From positions 60,776,001 through 60,840,000 of the forward strand of contig JAJNNQ010000075.1 in NCBI GenBank assembly GCA_027886175.1: a DNA stretch of 64,000 nucleotides. The letters are read 5' to 3'. A program made the position numbers and the translations under genes. This DNA comes from Phylloscopus collybita. Taxonomy: Eukaryota; Chordata; Aves; Passeriformes; Phylloscopidae. Within the stretch, counting starts at the first letter, position 1, and every line of letters begins with the position of its first letter. Shown in pieces: positions 53,379 to 64,000 of this stretch. The notes under the pieces are model-generated. The model saw only the letters and a list, made by a program, of their open reading frames with translations. It searched no databases and was not told the DNA's origin.

Positions 53379-54210
53379 TGCTGCCAGATGCCCACGCAGC
53401 AGCTCTCTTACTCACCTTCCTCAGCAGGGCAGGGGTAGAAAATTAGAAAGGATAAAGACAAGGAGGTCAGCCATCAATTACTGCCACAGGAAAAACAGGC
53501 TAATATAAGCTGTTTAGAAGCAAAGACAAAAGTAAAACCATTTACTCCTCACTTCTGCCTTCTTCCCAGGCTTACCTTTATCCCTGCCTCCTTTACCCTT
53601 GAATCCTTTACCCCCTCCTCATCAAGCAGTGTGAGGGATGGGGAATGGGGTCTGTGGTCAGTCCATAACAGCTCCTCTCTGCTGCTCCTTCCTCCTCATG
53701 CTGTTTCCTGCTCCAGCCTGGGTCCTCTTCACGGGCTGCAGATCTTCATGGACTGCTCCAGTTTGGGCCCTTCACCTGTGCTGCAGTTCCTTCAGGATAA
53801 GACTGCTGCAGCACGGGGTCCCCTATGAGCTGCAGTGTGGACTTCTCTCCCCTGTGGGCTGCAGGTGGTCAACCTCCATCACTATGGTCTTCCCTAAGAA
53901 CTGAAGGGGAGTCTCTGCTGGGACACCTGGAGCACCTCCTCCCCTCCTGCTGCTCTTGCCTCAGGGCCCTCAGGGCTGCCTCTCTCATATTTTTCCTCAC
54001 CCCTCACTGCCAGGCACATTTTGCCCTTTCTTAAACACATTATTTCTAAAGCACCACCACCTTGGCTGCCAAGGGTTCAGCCAAGGGCTGCAGTGGGGCC
54101 ATTGGATTCATCTGGAATGGGCAGTGGCCAGAAAAGGGCAGCCTTGGCTGCTTATCACAGAGATTTCTGCAGCACCCCCTGCCAGCACCTGGGCACCCAC
54201 ACCCAGTACA
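53379..54210 (+). mobile_element. ERV LTR, probably solo, plus orientation (passerine type)
   Basis: It starts near TGCTGCCAGATGCCCACGCA and ends at ACACCCAGTACA (CA terminus at 54,210), much as in a family of GC-rich songbird LTRs I recognise from memory. The middle (about 53,707-53,870) has four diverged repeats of a unit with CTGCTCCAG, TGGGTCC and GGGCTGCAG. Later come GAGCACCTCCTCCCCTCCTG (about 53,929) and a TTCTTAAACACATTATTTC block (about 54,028). No gag, pol or second LTR flanks it, consistent with LTR-LTR recombination. No convincing target-site duplication was seen, so the left edge is uncertain. Open frames here are LTR artefacts. Confidence 0.75.
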
Positions 54211-56071
54211 GCATAGCCCAGACAGAAACAAACTCTTTGGTCACTCTCCGGTGCCCTATGGCGCATAGGGTGGCTGATTCATCCTGGTCATTCAGAGGGG
54301 TCTCTTTTTCCATCTTTCCAGTGTATCTCACCTCTAGGAGGAAATCTAGAATCATAAAGACATTACCAGTCTTGACAGGTCTGTCTTCACCTGTTGCAGC
54401 CAGAAGTATTCAACACCCTGTTCTTCCACTGTCTCAGGTTCAAATACTGATTCCCATACACCAGCAGAGTGTAGGAACACACTTGCTCACCTTCAGAAGC
54501 TGCCTCCTGGGATTACTTTCCTGTACAGACAAGTTAGGTACATGGAAATTATATGGTTGAAGGCAGAATTTGTCCATCATGCTGCTGGTAGCAAGCCTTC
54601 TTCACAGTACCCCTAAGGATAAGAGATTTGTACAGGAACCATAACACTGATTTAATGTCCCTGAAGCACAGCACACTGCAGGTCTATTTACTTATCAAGT
54701 AAAACCTTTTTTAAATCTTACAGGAGAAATTATTTGAAAAACACAAGAAACACTTTAACTACAAGCAACTAACATAAGAAGAGGTGAATTTTGCATTGTC
54801 AGCACTCTTTCTGTTTTAATTAATGGAATTAAAATGAGAAGCAAGGAAATATTTTAACTTAACCTTCTAAAGCAGTTTAACCCAGTGAGATCATTTAGGG
54901 CAGAGGACAGCCTGCCATGAGAGGTCATATCACTGGAGCACTGTATTTACAGGATGAGGAGACAAGCAATTAAGGAAAATAGTGTGGAGGCCCATGCAAG
55001 TTCTCCTCCAGCAGTGCAGAGGGAATCCCAGGTCATTAAAAGATATTTTTTCTTTCATATTCTGATGTGTAATCTGTTATGCCCAAATATAGCATCACAT
55101 TTCATTAGCCACAGAAAACACATCCCACACTGGAATCGAATACAATGATCGAACAGCTTAAGATGTTCAGTAAATTGACAACTGTGCACCACAATTCTGG
55201 TACGTCAAACCCCCAACTACATAAAACTGCAGTATTTATCTCCAAAACCATAACTGTCTAAACATTTACATCAAGTTTCTTCCATAAAACACACATTGAA
55301 AGTTTAGAAATGTTGACTGAATCATTTCCTGTGACTCAGTGATTTGCTATTGCATCTGTGCAGAACGCCAGGAGAGCCGTTTTTAGCTTGACAATTTTAC
55401 AATTCAGTGGAATGTTAATGGCCTCTTAAATTTCACATAAAACAGCTACTTATCGCGTCCTTAATCTCTTATCAGATATTATCTAGAGTAAAAAACTCAA
55501 GGTCAGATTATAACCATGGAGAGAAGAAGCAAGAAAATTCTCCCATGCAGCCAATCTCAGATTGAAGATTAGCGAGACTGTGTGCTAGCTATTTCCTGTG
55601 ATTGATCGGATATCTAGAGAACCATTACACTGTTCCCCTGTCACATATTACCCAGCACACATGACAAGAAGGAGGAGCTGCTGCAGCTAAAAGTTGTAAA
55701 CTTGCTCCTAGTAGCAGCCAAAAGTAGTTTATCATGTCCTGGGGTCACCCTTCGAGAAGTCCACAGACATAGTCTGTGGCAATCATCTCTTCAAAGCAAT
55801 TACACCACAATAAAATCTAACCAATCTAAAGGTGGTTTGAAGCAGGGCAAATCCCACATCTTTCCTTAAATCTCATGGGATATTTTCTGTGGCTTTGTAG
55901 TATGGAACCTCTACTTTTTTAACAGGTTTCACATCCCCCACTAAAATATTCCATAACCACAGAAATTAAAAGAACTCAATGCATGTCTGTATAAAACTCT
56001 TATGAAAAGAGTGAAACTGAATACCCACACTGTGCTGGCACATGGCCAAAGTAAACAAACTGAAAGGGGAT
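54211..56071. other. Unique non-coding DNA, possibly with a regulatory segment
   Basis: No gene recognised. The 179-codon frame starting at 54,021 in the LTR runs to 54,560 but has no motif. The part from 55,320 to 55,640 carries a cluster of transcription-factor-like motifs listed separately. A perfect short hairpin (CCACAGAC-ATA-GTCTGTGG) lies at about 55,760-55,778. Confidence 0.45.
55320..55640. promoter_or_regulatory. Candidate enhancer (ETS/AP-1 and GATA-like motif cluster)
   Basis: TTTCCTG directly followed by TGACTCA (55,326-55,338) resembles a composite ETS/AP-1 site. CTTATC occurs at 55,449 and 55,468, and TATCTAGAG occurs twice (55,480 and 55,611), giving several GATA-type cores. 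ATTTCCTGTGA recurs near 55,591. Such short motifs arise by chance in 300 bases of AT-rich DNA, so this is only a hypothesis. Confidence 0.2.
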
Positions 56072-56083
56072 AAAGAAAGAAAA

Positions 56084-56171
<88 letters not shown>

Positions 56172-56173
56172 AA
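56072..56173. repeat. (AAAG)n microsatellite, about 22 pure units
   Basis: About 100 bases of AAAG, pure from about 56,084 to 56,173, with an imperfect left edge (AAAGAAAGAAAAAAG). Frames through it give Lys-Glu-Arg or Phe-Leu-Ser repeats and are artefacts. Confidence 0.97.
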
Positions 56174-57259
56174 TCCTTTTCCTCCCCCAACCCTTTCCAA
56201 CCCTTCTACTTACTCCAAGCTTAAGTTTAAAGTTTTTAAAGTAGGTTAAAAAATATTGTCAAGTTGATTTCTTTTAATTTACGCTTCTCCACCAACACCT
56301 TTTCAAAGATACTCAGGTTTCAGAATGCACTGTTTGTTTGTATTAGGAGAAGCTCTTGCTGCTCGATTGCTTAAAGCAGATAGGATCGAGCAAACTGCGT
56401 GTCTTTTGTTGAGCCTGCCTTTCAGAGCAAGTATCTTTAAGGCACAGCCTACTGAGAACAGCTTTGCACAGGAAACAGAAGAAACTACTGTGTGCTCGAG
56501 ACAAATGGGATTTCCCCCAGGCAAGAGAGATGTAATAAACATCTTAATACTAAATTAGTAAAGAAATATGAAAGTTTGTGGGTTGATCTCTGCTTTTACA
56601 AAGACAAAGGATAAAAACATCCATGGCAAAGGCCCTACAAATTCTTCTAGAGTAGATTTCAGATATAAATGAAAAATTAAAATGAATTCTTTGATATATG
56701 CCTGCAAGCCAGCCAATATGACAAGAATGTGTACGGAACTGCAGAAATGTGGATCCCATTCACTCTCTGTCACACCACACCGACAGACTAAAGCAGTAGA
56801 ACTGCTGTAACACATCACATTCCCATTCCCCTTTTTCTCATGCTCCTCATTTTCCATGCACACCTTATACCCGCTTTTCCCATCCTTCATCTTCAGTTAG
56901 TGTTCTGTGGGACCCCATCCTTGTTCCCCTGTTCCTGATACGAGGGTCTTTGACTCTGCAGGGCACACATTCACTGCTCCCAAGTCAAAGTGTTCCCTGC
57001 CAGTGGGGCTGCCTGCCCCTCATCCCTTCTTGCTGACAGCTGCTCAGTGTCCACTGGTAGTTATTAGTAACAACTTAGGGACAAAAACTCCAGAGTCTAG
57101 TCCTATCCAAGGAGCAAGCAGCTGGCATTTAGGGGGAAAAGGAACCCTGAAATACCTGTATCAAAGATGCATGCAAAACATTACCCACTACCTAGGGCCA
57201 AGGTGAAGGTGCATGCCCAAAAGTCTGAGCTGGCTGCAAAGATATGCTATTCTGAATAC
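56174..57259. other. Unique non-coding DNA
   Basis: No gene recognised. A 111-codon minus-strand frame at 56,555-56,890 and a 99-codon plus-strand frame at 56,907-57,206 carry no recognisable domains. Confidence 0.45.

Positions 57260-57285
<26 letters not shown>
57260..57285. repeat. Poly(T) run of 26
   Basis: Twenty-six consecutive T residues. It could be the tail of a minus-strand retroposed copy, but no recognisable body lies to its right. Confidence 0.95.
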
Positions 57286-57290
<5 letters not shown>

Positions 57291-60200
57291 CTCTTTTTTT
57301 ACTTAATGTCATGATAGACAGAACCACTCGTGACAGACATTCTAAAGTCTACATGTAGGATCCTTGACTCACTAATGCTTATACCACTAAAAAAGGTACT
57401 GCTCCTACTTCTAAAAAGAGCTCTAATTGTTTCTGCTTTTTATTTTTATTCAACTAACACAATTTTTAGAAGAACAAAGTACCTAGGTAGTCTAATACTC
57501 CCAAATGTAAAATCTAGTTTTTCCCAAGTTACTATTACAGAGAGAAAGATCTTCATTGGTAAAGAAAATTCTACAATCAGTGAAAGGGATAGGTTTGTTC
57601 TGGCCAACTGAGTGTTGAAGTTGTCAGTCATTCAAGTCAGCTCATTCACTGAAAACAAGAATTCAGACTTAGGAAAATATATTACTTGACTTTGCTCTTC
57701 CTAGTGGGCCCTGAACCACATAAGATTCTCTCTGTCCTTAATTATTTTGTCTGAATTTAGGAGAATGATCCTATATTTAGCTGTTAGTGTATAACCCTCA
57801 TGAGTCTCAGGCTAAAATTGTTGGTTGATATTTGACCTGTCTTTCCCTATTAGTCATTGCTTCTAAAAACCATTGTATTTATGGCCCATCTCTTCTTGCT
57901 CTAATCTGAATGCCCACAGGAACAAAGCACTGGGTAAAGCAGTGAAGCTTACTCCACATTTTAAACCGGAGTTCCATATGCTTGACATTCAATATTTTGT
58001 TGCTGTTTAACTTCTACTTATCTATTTTTCCCTTAGCTGGAGATTATATCAGATGTTAAGAGATTCATGTGAAAACAAATCCCACAACTTCAGAAGACAT
58101 GGAGCATAGTTCACGAAAAAAGACCAACATCTAGGTCATGGAATTCAGCAAGTTCAGAAAAATTAAGGCATGTGAAGAGCTAAAAATACAGTTTATCTAT
58201 CAGCTCCTCATGCAAGTGAAAAAAAAAAAGGAAAAATGGCATTTGCAAAAATTAGCAAGGAAAACTTGAACTGGAAAAATTGTTTTAAGTGGCATAAAGC
58301 CACAGCATAAGTTCAATGGGTAGATAAAGCCAATAAATATCTCCTTGCAGCTGAAAATATGAAGTCTGTCTGCCCTTTTCTTCTTTTCCTCCACTCTTTC
58401 TGTGCCCCAGCTCCTGTCTTTCTTCTCCCCTTCTGAAAGCCACCTTAGTCCACTGTCACATTTTACAGCTGAAATTTCAGAAAACTGCCCACAACATAGA
58501 TGACACAAATGGGTCTTCCATTTCAGTGAATTAAATAAGCTCCTGAAGACATACAAGTGTCAGAGAAAGCATAGTATATGATGGGAAAAAAAAAGGGAGA
58601 GAAGGGTAGAGGATCTCATCTTTTTGGTAGTGGTGAGCTGGTATGCCTGCTCACTCTGTCTCATCAACCTAAAAAGATACTCCTTGAGCAGACATATCTG
58701 TATCTTTGTCCCACACATTCCACACCTGGTCTAGATCCACAATTTATCTCAGTGATGCACTTGCTATCCTGGAATTCCATCAAAAGTAGCTTATTTACTC
58801 AGGAATCAGACTTCCTCCTATGGTTTCAGAGCACTCCATTTTACTCTTCTAGGTGTTTTGGCATTTACTCAGTGGATCTGTTTTCAATAACAAGGATAGA
58901 AAACCTTCTGCCTAGGGTTCAAAAGCTCTTTTTCTGATTTTAGAGTAACAAGAACCATCTGCACTTAGTCTCAAAACATCACTCTCTAAAGAAGCTTCTG
59001 CCCAGTATTCATCCTGGCTTCATGGTTGAGCAGATGCACAAAATTCTTAAGCTACCTCTCAGCTGAGAAAGGGTCCTACACTCAGCTCCGTGTTTGCAAA
59101 AGAGATCTGGAAAAAATGTTCTTTGTCTGAAAGTTATTGTTCCTTGGGGGTGGTAGAGCATGCTCCTTCTGCAAGACAGAATAGACTCCAAGGCCCCCCA
59201 TGGCACACAGCAGCTTCCAGGGAATCTGTGATAGGCCAATACCCCCCACAAGCCTCTAAACCATCCACAATCCCCGACAGCCACCATGTCAAATGACAAT
59301 AGTGCAGAATCCCCAAAAGAGTTTCAGTCTTCTGACAATGAATTAAGAACTTTATTACAGTAAGTAGACTAGAATTCCCCTTAAGAAGGCATTCCCAAAG
59401 TATGGTGCAGCAGGCCAGGCTAAATGCTCTAATGCTGGCTGGCAAAAGTATATGAAAACAGTTTTCAACAGTGTCCCTTTTAAAGGTTTGATGAGACAGA
59501 CCAGTGCCGGTACCAGAGAAAGAATGAGGCTAGCAAGCATCCATCCATCCATCAGAAACCTTGGCAACTACCAACCTAAACCACTTTTCCCTCTGTCCTC
59601 CTACTCCTGGCAGCTTTTTCAAACCGTTTCTGCCTGCTACACCTCTAACAGATTTAAAGCTCCAGCATGTGCACACCCTTACCAGAATTCCCCTTCTCCA
59701 TCAAGGCTCTGGCTCTTCTGAGGAGCAGCAGGTTCCAGAGCCACACCAATGCTCAGCTTGATGACCACCCTGCTATTGTGGGAATCCCTGACTAGAGAGA
59801 AACTCTGCCTTTTCAGTTCTTTTGGGTATCAAAAGTCACCAAAGGGGGCTTCCTTCAAGAGACCTTTTGCTAGGGTTCCAGCATGAGTAACCTTAGCCTT
59901 GGCAGCACACCACAGCTCAGTGAAGTTTACATACTTCTGTTGAAGGCAGTCACATACAGGCCGTCTAGAGATAGTGATGTAAACAGATATTGCCCAACAT
60001 TTTCCCTAGTTTTATTGCCACTAGATTGCCTGATTCCATCTTGCGTAAGATTTCTGTGGTTAAGAAAGAGAATGATGGATTTTTGACACCTGCAAGTCTT
60101 CTGTCATTTACAAGAGAGCACTTGAAATTAAGTGGTGGTGTTCCCTGCTGCTGACTATGCAGCGTGCCGGACTATGTGACTGTCCTTTAACCAAGAGGAG

Positions 60201-63200
60201 CTCACACCAAACAATGTTGCTACTAATGTCTGTCCTACCCTCTCTTACCAGTCTGCTCCCTCATGGAAGGAGTGACCAGGATGTTCTGTGCTCGAAACCA
60301 CACTGTGGTTTCCGCAATGCCTGGATCATTACCTAAGAAACTGCTCTTAATCATGGCTATTCCTTCCAAGTACCAAAAGAGAAAAGATGCCTTTCTGAGA
60401 CACAGTCACTGTGGTTTTAGGATAGAAGTGTTTCTACAAACTTGGATCAGCCAGTAATTGTGACACAGGTAGGTCACAGAAATGCAGTGTCATTCAGCAG
60501 ATGGTGCTCAGGCTTGAGGGTACATCTCACAGTTGACATTAGTCTGACCTCTGCTCTCAACCCAGCCTTCACTTATGGACAAGCCCAAGAACTACTCCCA
60601 TAAAGGTTATATTTCTTCCTGCCAAGTGTTGCTGTATTTTCTACCCATTTCTGTACTGCAATCAATATGGGGAATCTTTACATAGTTGATTTGCTCATCA
60701 AAAGAAAAAAAAACATGATTATGGAATTACAAATGCCATGTGAGTTGTCTGACAGGATATATAGGATCTTTGATGTTCATATGGAGTATTTTTTGAGATG
60801 AAGTTATTATAGCTTATATTTTCGTGCAACAGCTACCATCAAATTTAGATGTAAATTTGATGCCTGTCTCATGGTTTTACAAATTCCATAATAAATGTCA
60901 TTAACATCTCTAAAAGAAGTAGTTTTCTAAAATCTCCCTCCTGGATGCGCAGATGGAGAACGCATGGTCAATACAACACTTAAATCTGACCTTGACCGTA
61001 TCTCCAAACATATCCTGTTTAGAAGCAGAACAAAGCAAAGCTGCTCCTCAAGTTAGTATTAGAATTTGTTTTGCTACTTCTCTGAGAATTACCATCATAC
61101 CCAAGATTAGACTTGCTCTTTACTACACTTCCTCACTCATTAGAACTTTTGCCCTAGTAACCCCAAAACACAATCAGGGACACATTAGAAACTTAACAAA
61201 CCAGGAAAACTAGGGACATGACATGTATTGAGAAGATAAATCATTGAATGGGGTTTGAAACATTAAAAAGTTTTAGCTTTTCTTAACAGTTAGAATTTCC
61301 TACCTTTTTCCTGTGTTTGGCTCTACCATACTCACCTTTCTGCCTTTTCCTGTGCTTGCCAGGACATTTCTTTGCAGACACAGGCAGGAAAACTGTCCTC
61401 AAGAAGCAAGAACAATGTGAAGTACTTGCCCTATATTCTGTGAATTGTCAGTAATTTCAAAGAATGTCACTGTTGAAAACTATTCCATTGGAAGTTCTGA
61501 ACACCCTTGAAACAGCACTTTCCCTAACACAGCACAGGGAGTCCTATCACTACTGTTTTGGCGATATTAGTCACATTAGAAGTGTTCATCAGTGTAGACA
61601 ACCGTAGAGAGCAGAGAAGCAGAAGCAGTTGCATCTGTGTTGTAAAAACTGGGGAGAAATGTGTACATTTTTTTTTTTTTTTTAATCTGGATGACATGAC
61701 AGCTGTAACCAAAAGTGCAGGACAATTTCCAGCTGCAAGCAAGCAGACCATGGTCAATGTCAGAGAAGCTGTCATGTGTGAATTTTTCTTCACTTACCAG
61801 ATCCATCATCAGAAATCAATCAATACTACACCTGCTGGTAGCTCCTCATTGCTTCAAAATCCACTTCAGCCTGCACAGCACATGATACTATAAACCCTAT
61901 CCACATCGAGCAACATTAATCTCATCATCATAGTACTGTCCTTTTCCCTTATCTGATAAATATTCAAGTACAGTTTCTTCTTTGTTTTATTGTTTGCTAC
62001 CTTAATAGCCTTTCATTTATGACTGTGGAGTTAATTTAAACATGTGACACAAAGACATCGACAGTTCTCATTGTACTAATACATTTGCCTTTGAAACAAG
62101 ATGTTGTGATTCAAAATAGTCTCCTTATTTTAAAATTATCCTGAAATTCTCTTTTATACACAACGAGGTTCAATCTTTTCAGCATGTGTTATGCAATATA
62201 TATATTTATATATATCTCATTATGGTTTTGCAATGTATTTTGAAAAGAAAAAATATCTAAGTATTACTGAATCCAACAGTATGCAGAAGTAAGAAAATTA
62301 GTCTGTAAACTAGTCATTCTAAAGTACACCATTCTCCTAGACAAGAGCCTTGAAGTGCCAAGGCCACTCCATTTGCTGATGCTAAACAAGTAAATATAAA
62401 ATTGTCTTTAAGTAGGGATGAAGCTTTCCTTTTCAGAATATTCATGTTCTCATTCACAGGCTCCTAACACAGATGTTGCAACAAGTCTGTTGGAGGTTAC
62501 AACTAATTCAAGTTGTAAAATACTTCTCACTTCCTTCTCTGAGTCTCTCTTTACAAATTGCAACAGCCAACCAAGGATTAAGATACCTTTTAAATATTTG
62601 TACTCAACAAGTAAAACCAAATACCTGTCCTATTTATTGTAATGCATTTATTATGCATTATATGTAATATCTACACTATTAAAAAATCCCTCTGACTTAA
62701 CATTTTAAATTATTTACCTGTCCAGAGCAACATTACTGAGAAACCACAAAAATACTCAACCATATAACTTTGATTTTGCTATTGTAGACAGCTGAAGATT
62801 TCAGTAAAGGGTGTGATGTTTTAAACAAAACTGCTAGGAAGCAGAGAGATACGTATCTGGATTTACACTGGCAGAGCTTATAGCTAAAACACAACATTGT
62901 ACTAGCAATAATTGTGTTTGGAGAAGGGGAAGTTGTATTCATTCTCCCAGGCTGACATAAATGGAAGCTGTAGCGCTCTGAGTAAGAACGAGCTCTTCCG
63001 CATGCATGCATCCTCTTTCAGATCCAGCTCTGTAGAATGAAGTTGCTACCACTCCTGGTTGCTGCTCATAGCCCACCAGGTGCAGGTTACCATTTGCAAA
63101 GCCTTGCTAGCAAAAGAGACCTTCCCAGTGTCCCTTACACCAGTCCAGTCTGCAGGTTATCAGCTGTTTTAATCAAACCTTCTCGATGAGCCTGCAGTGG

Positions 63201-64000
63201 ATAACATAAGCACATTTAGTTCCATTACAAGATTTACCAGGGTGATACTCTCCAGCAACAAGATGGGTAATGAATGAAGAGATGGTATTTTAAAATCCCC
63301 ACCCAGTCCAGCTATTTGTAAAGTCAGCAGCTGCAAATACATTTTGAAGTGACTGTGACTCAGAAGAAAACAGTGCCTGGGGGGATCCAGCATTTAGCCC
63401 TGTTCAGCCTTCAAGGCTTCCCCTCCACAGTGAACCTTTAAGGTCTGAAGATAAAGACTGACAACCTCATATCTATTTCTCAAGGATAGGTAATGTACCC
63501 TGCCATAAATATACAGATACATATAAATCACAGTTTGCATGACTGATGGAAATCTGCCTTCTGACTCCAACAGTGGCTCCATCTTCTTAGAAGGACTGAA
63601 ACACACCCTCATATCCTCAGGTAATGGTCTGATATACAAGAGGGTGCCAGTGAAAGCTTGACTATTCCATTATTGTGCAATTTCATTACGGCAACCCAGG
63701 AGGAAAGTGATGTCATATGCCAACAGGTAAGAAATCACTCAGATACATCAGTGATGCTTTTACCTAAAGACAAAACTTCCATCTTCAGTTTTCAAGGTTT
63801 CCAAAAAATATTTAGTCAAATTTCTCCAGTCAAATGTACCGCATCTTTGACCCTTGTATATGGACTGTTCCCCTCATTATCTAATTACTGTGCTTTTTTT
63901 GAAGATGGGAGTCGCAACTCCAATTCTCAGAACTTGGTTGTAGGCAGAAGAAGTTTTAACCACAGACTCTTTCTTATTGTTTGGTTTGAAACCTGTCCTG
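57286..64000. other. Unique non-coding DNA to the window end
   Basis: No gene, RNA or transposon recognised. Minor simple sequence: an 11-base A run near 58,219, a T run of about 18 near 61,668-61,683, TATATA runs at 62,196-62,216 and three CCAT units near 59,540. The largest frames (58,200-58,556 minus, 118 codons; 58,578-58,937 plus, 119 codons) lack motifs. Confidence 0.5.

Noticed and set aside
54021..54560. 179-codon plus-strand open frame
   Set aside because: It starts inside the LTR and runs into unrelated flank; no domain, and several other frames overlap it. Most likely chance in GC-richer sequence.
55966..56224. Leu-Ser-Phe-Phe and Lys-Glu-Arg repeat frames
   Set aside because: They are translations of the (AAAG)n microsatellite.
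59530..59560. CCAT repeat near 59,540
   Set aside because: Only about three units; too short to call a microsatellite.
1..64000. CRISPR arrays, bacterial operons, tRNA or rRNA genes
   Set aside because: No spaced direct repeats, no operon-like dense coding and no tRNA/rRNA core motifs were seen; the repeat content is that of a bird.

Overview
The window looks like non-coding (intergenic or deep-intronic) DNA from a bird, most likely a songbird. The evidence is the repeat content. There are several CR1 LINE 3' fragments, all 5'-truncated and carrying decayed C-terminal reverse-transcriptase-ORF codons. There are two kinds of endogenous retrovirus (ERV) LTR that I recognise, from memory, as passerine-type. 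I see no mammalian SINEs or L1. The background is AT-rich and CpG-poor, with stops in all frames. I found no bacterial-type genes, operons, tRNA, rRNA or CRISPR, and no exon of a host gene that I recognise. Most short open frames are chance or repeat shadows.

Layout: 1-6,070 is unique AT-rich DNA. A plus-strand CR1 fragment lies at 6,560-6,925 and a short minus-strand CR1 3' end at 11,641-11,790. From 11.8 to 43 kb the sequence is mostly unique, broken by simple repeats (A-rich tract 16.2 kb, pyrimidine tract 23.7 kb, AAAAT 28.75 kb, G run 34.47 kb). A long (GGAA)n microsatellite fills 42,985-43,147. A very old CR1-like fragment is suspected at 44,640-45,215.

The accessory core is 46-54.2 kb. 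A rearranged ERV occupies 46,080-48,070: a minus-strand 5' LTR piece, a 218-codon open frame rich in hydrophobic segments, a decayed gag-like frame that starts in an ATGA overlap with that frame, and a piece of the same LTR family in the opposite orientation. Two CR1 copies lie head-to-tail at 50,530-52,068. An LTR of another family lies at 53,379-54,210 with no internal ERV sequence beside it, so it is probably a solo LTR.

The right end (54.2-64 kb) is unique sequence with an (AAAG)n microsatellite at 56.08 kb and a motif cluster at 55.3-55.64 kb that could be an enhancer. The best candidate for something under-described is the intact hydrophobic frame upstream of gag in the ERV. Family names rest on recognition by eye, because no database search was possible.
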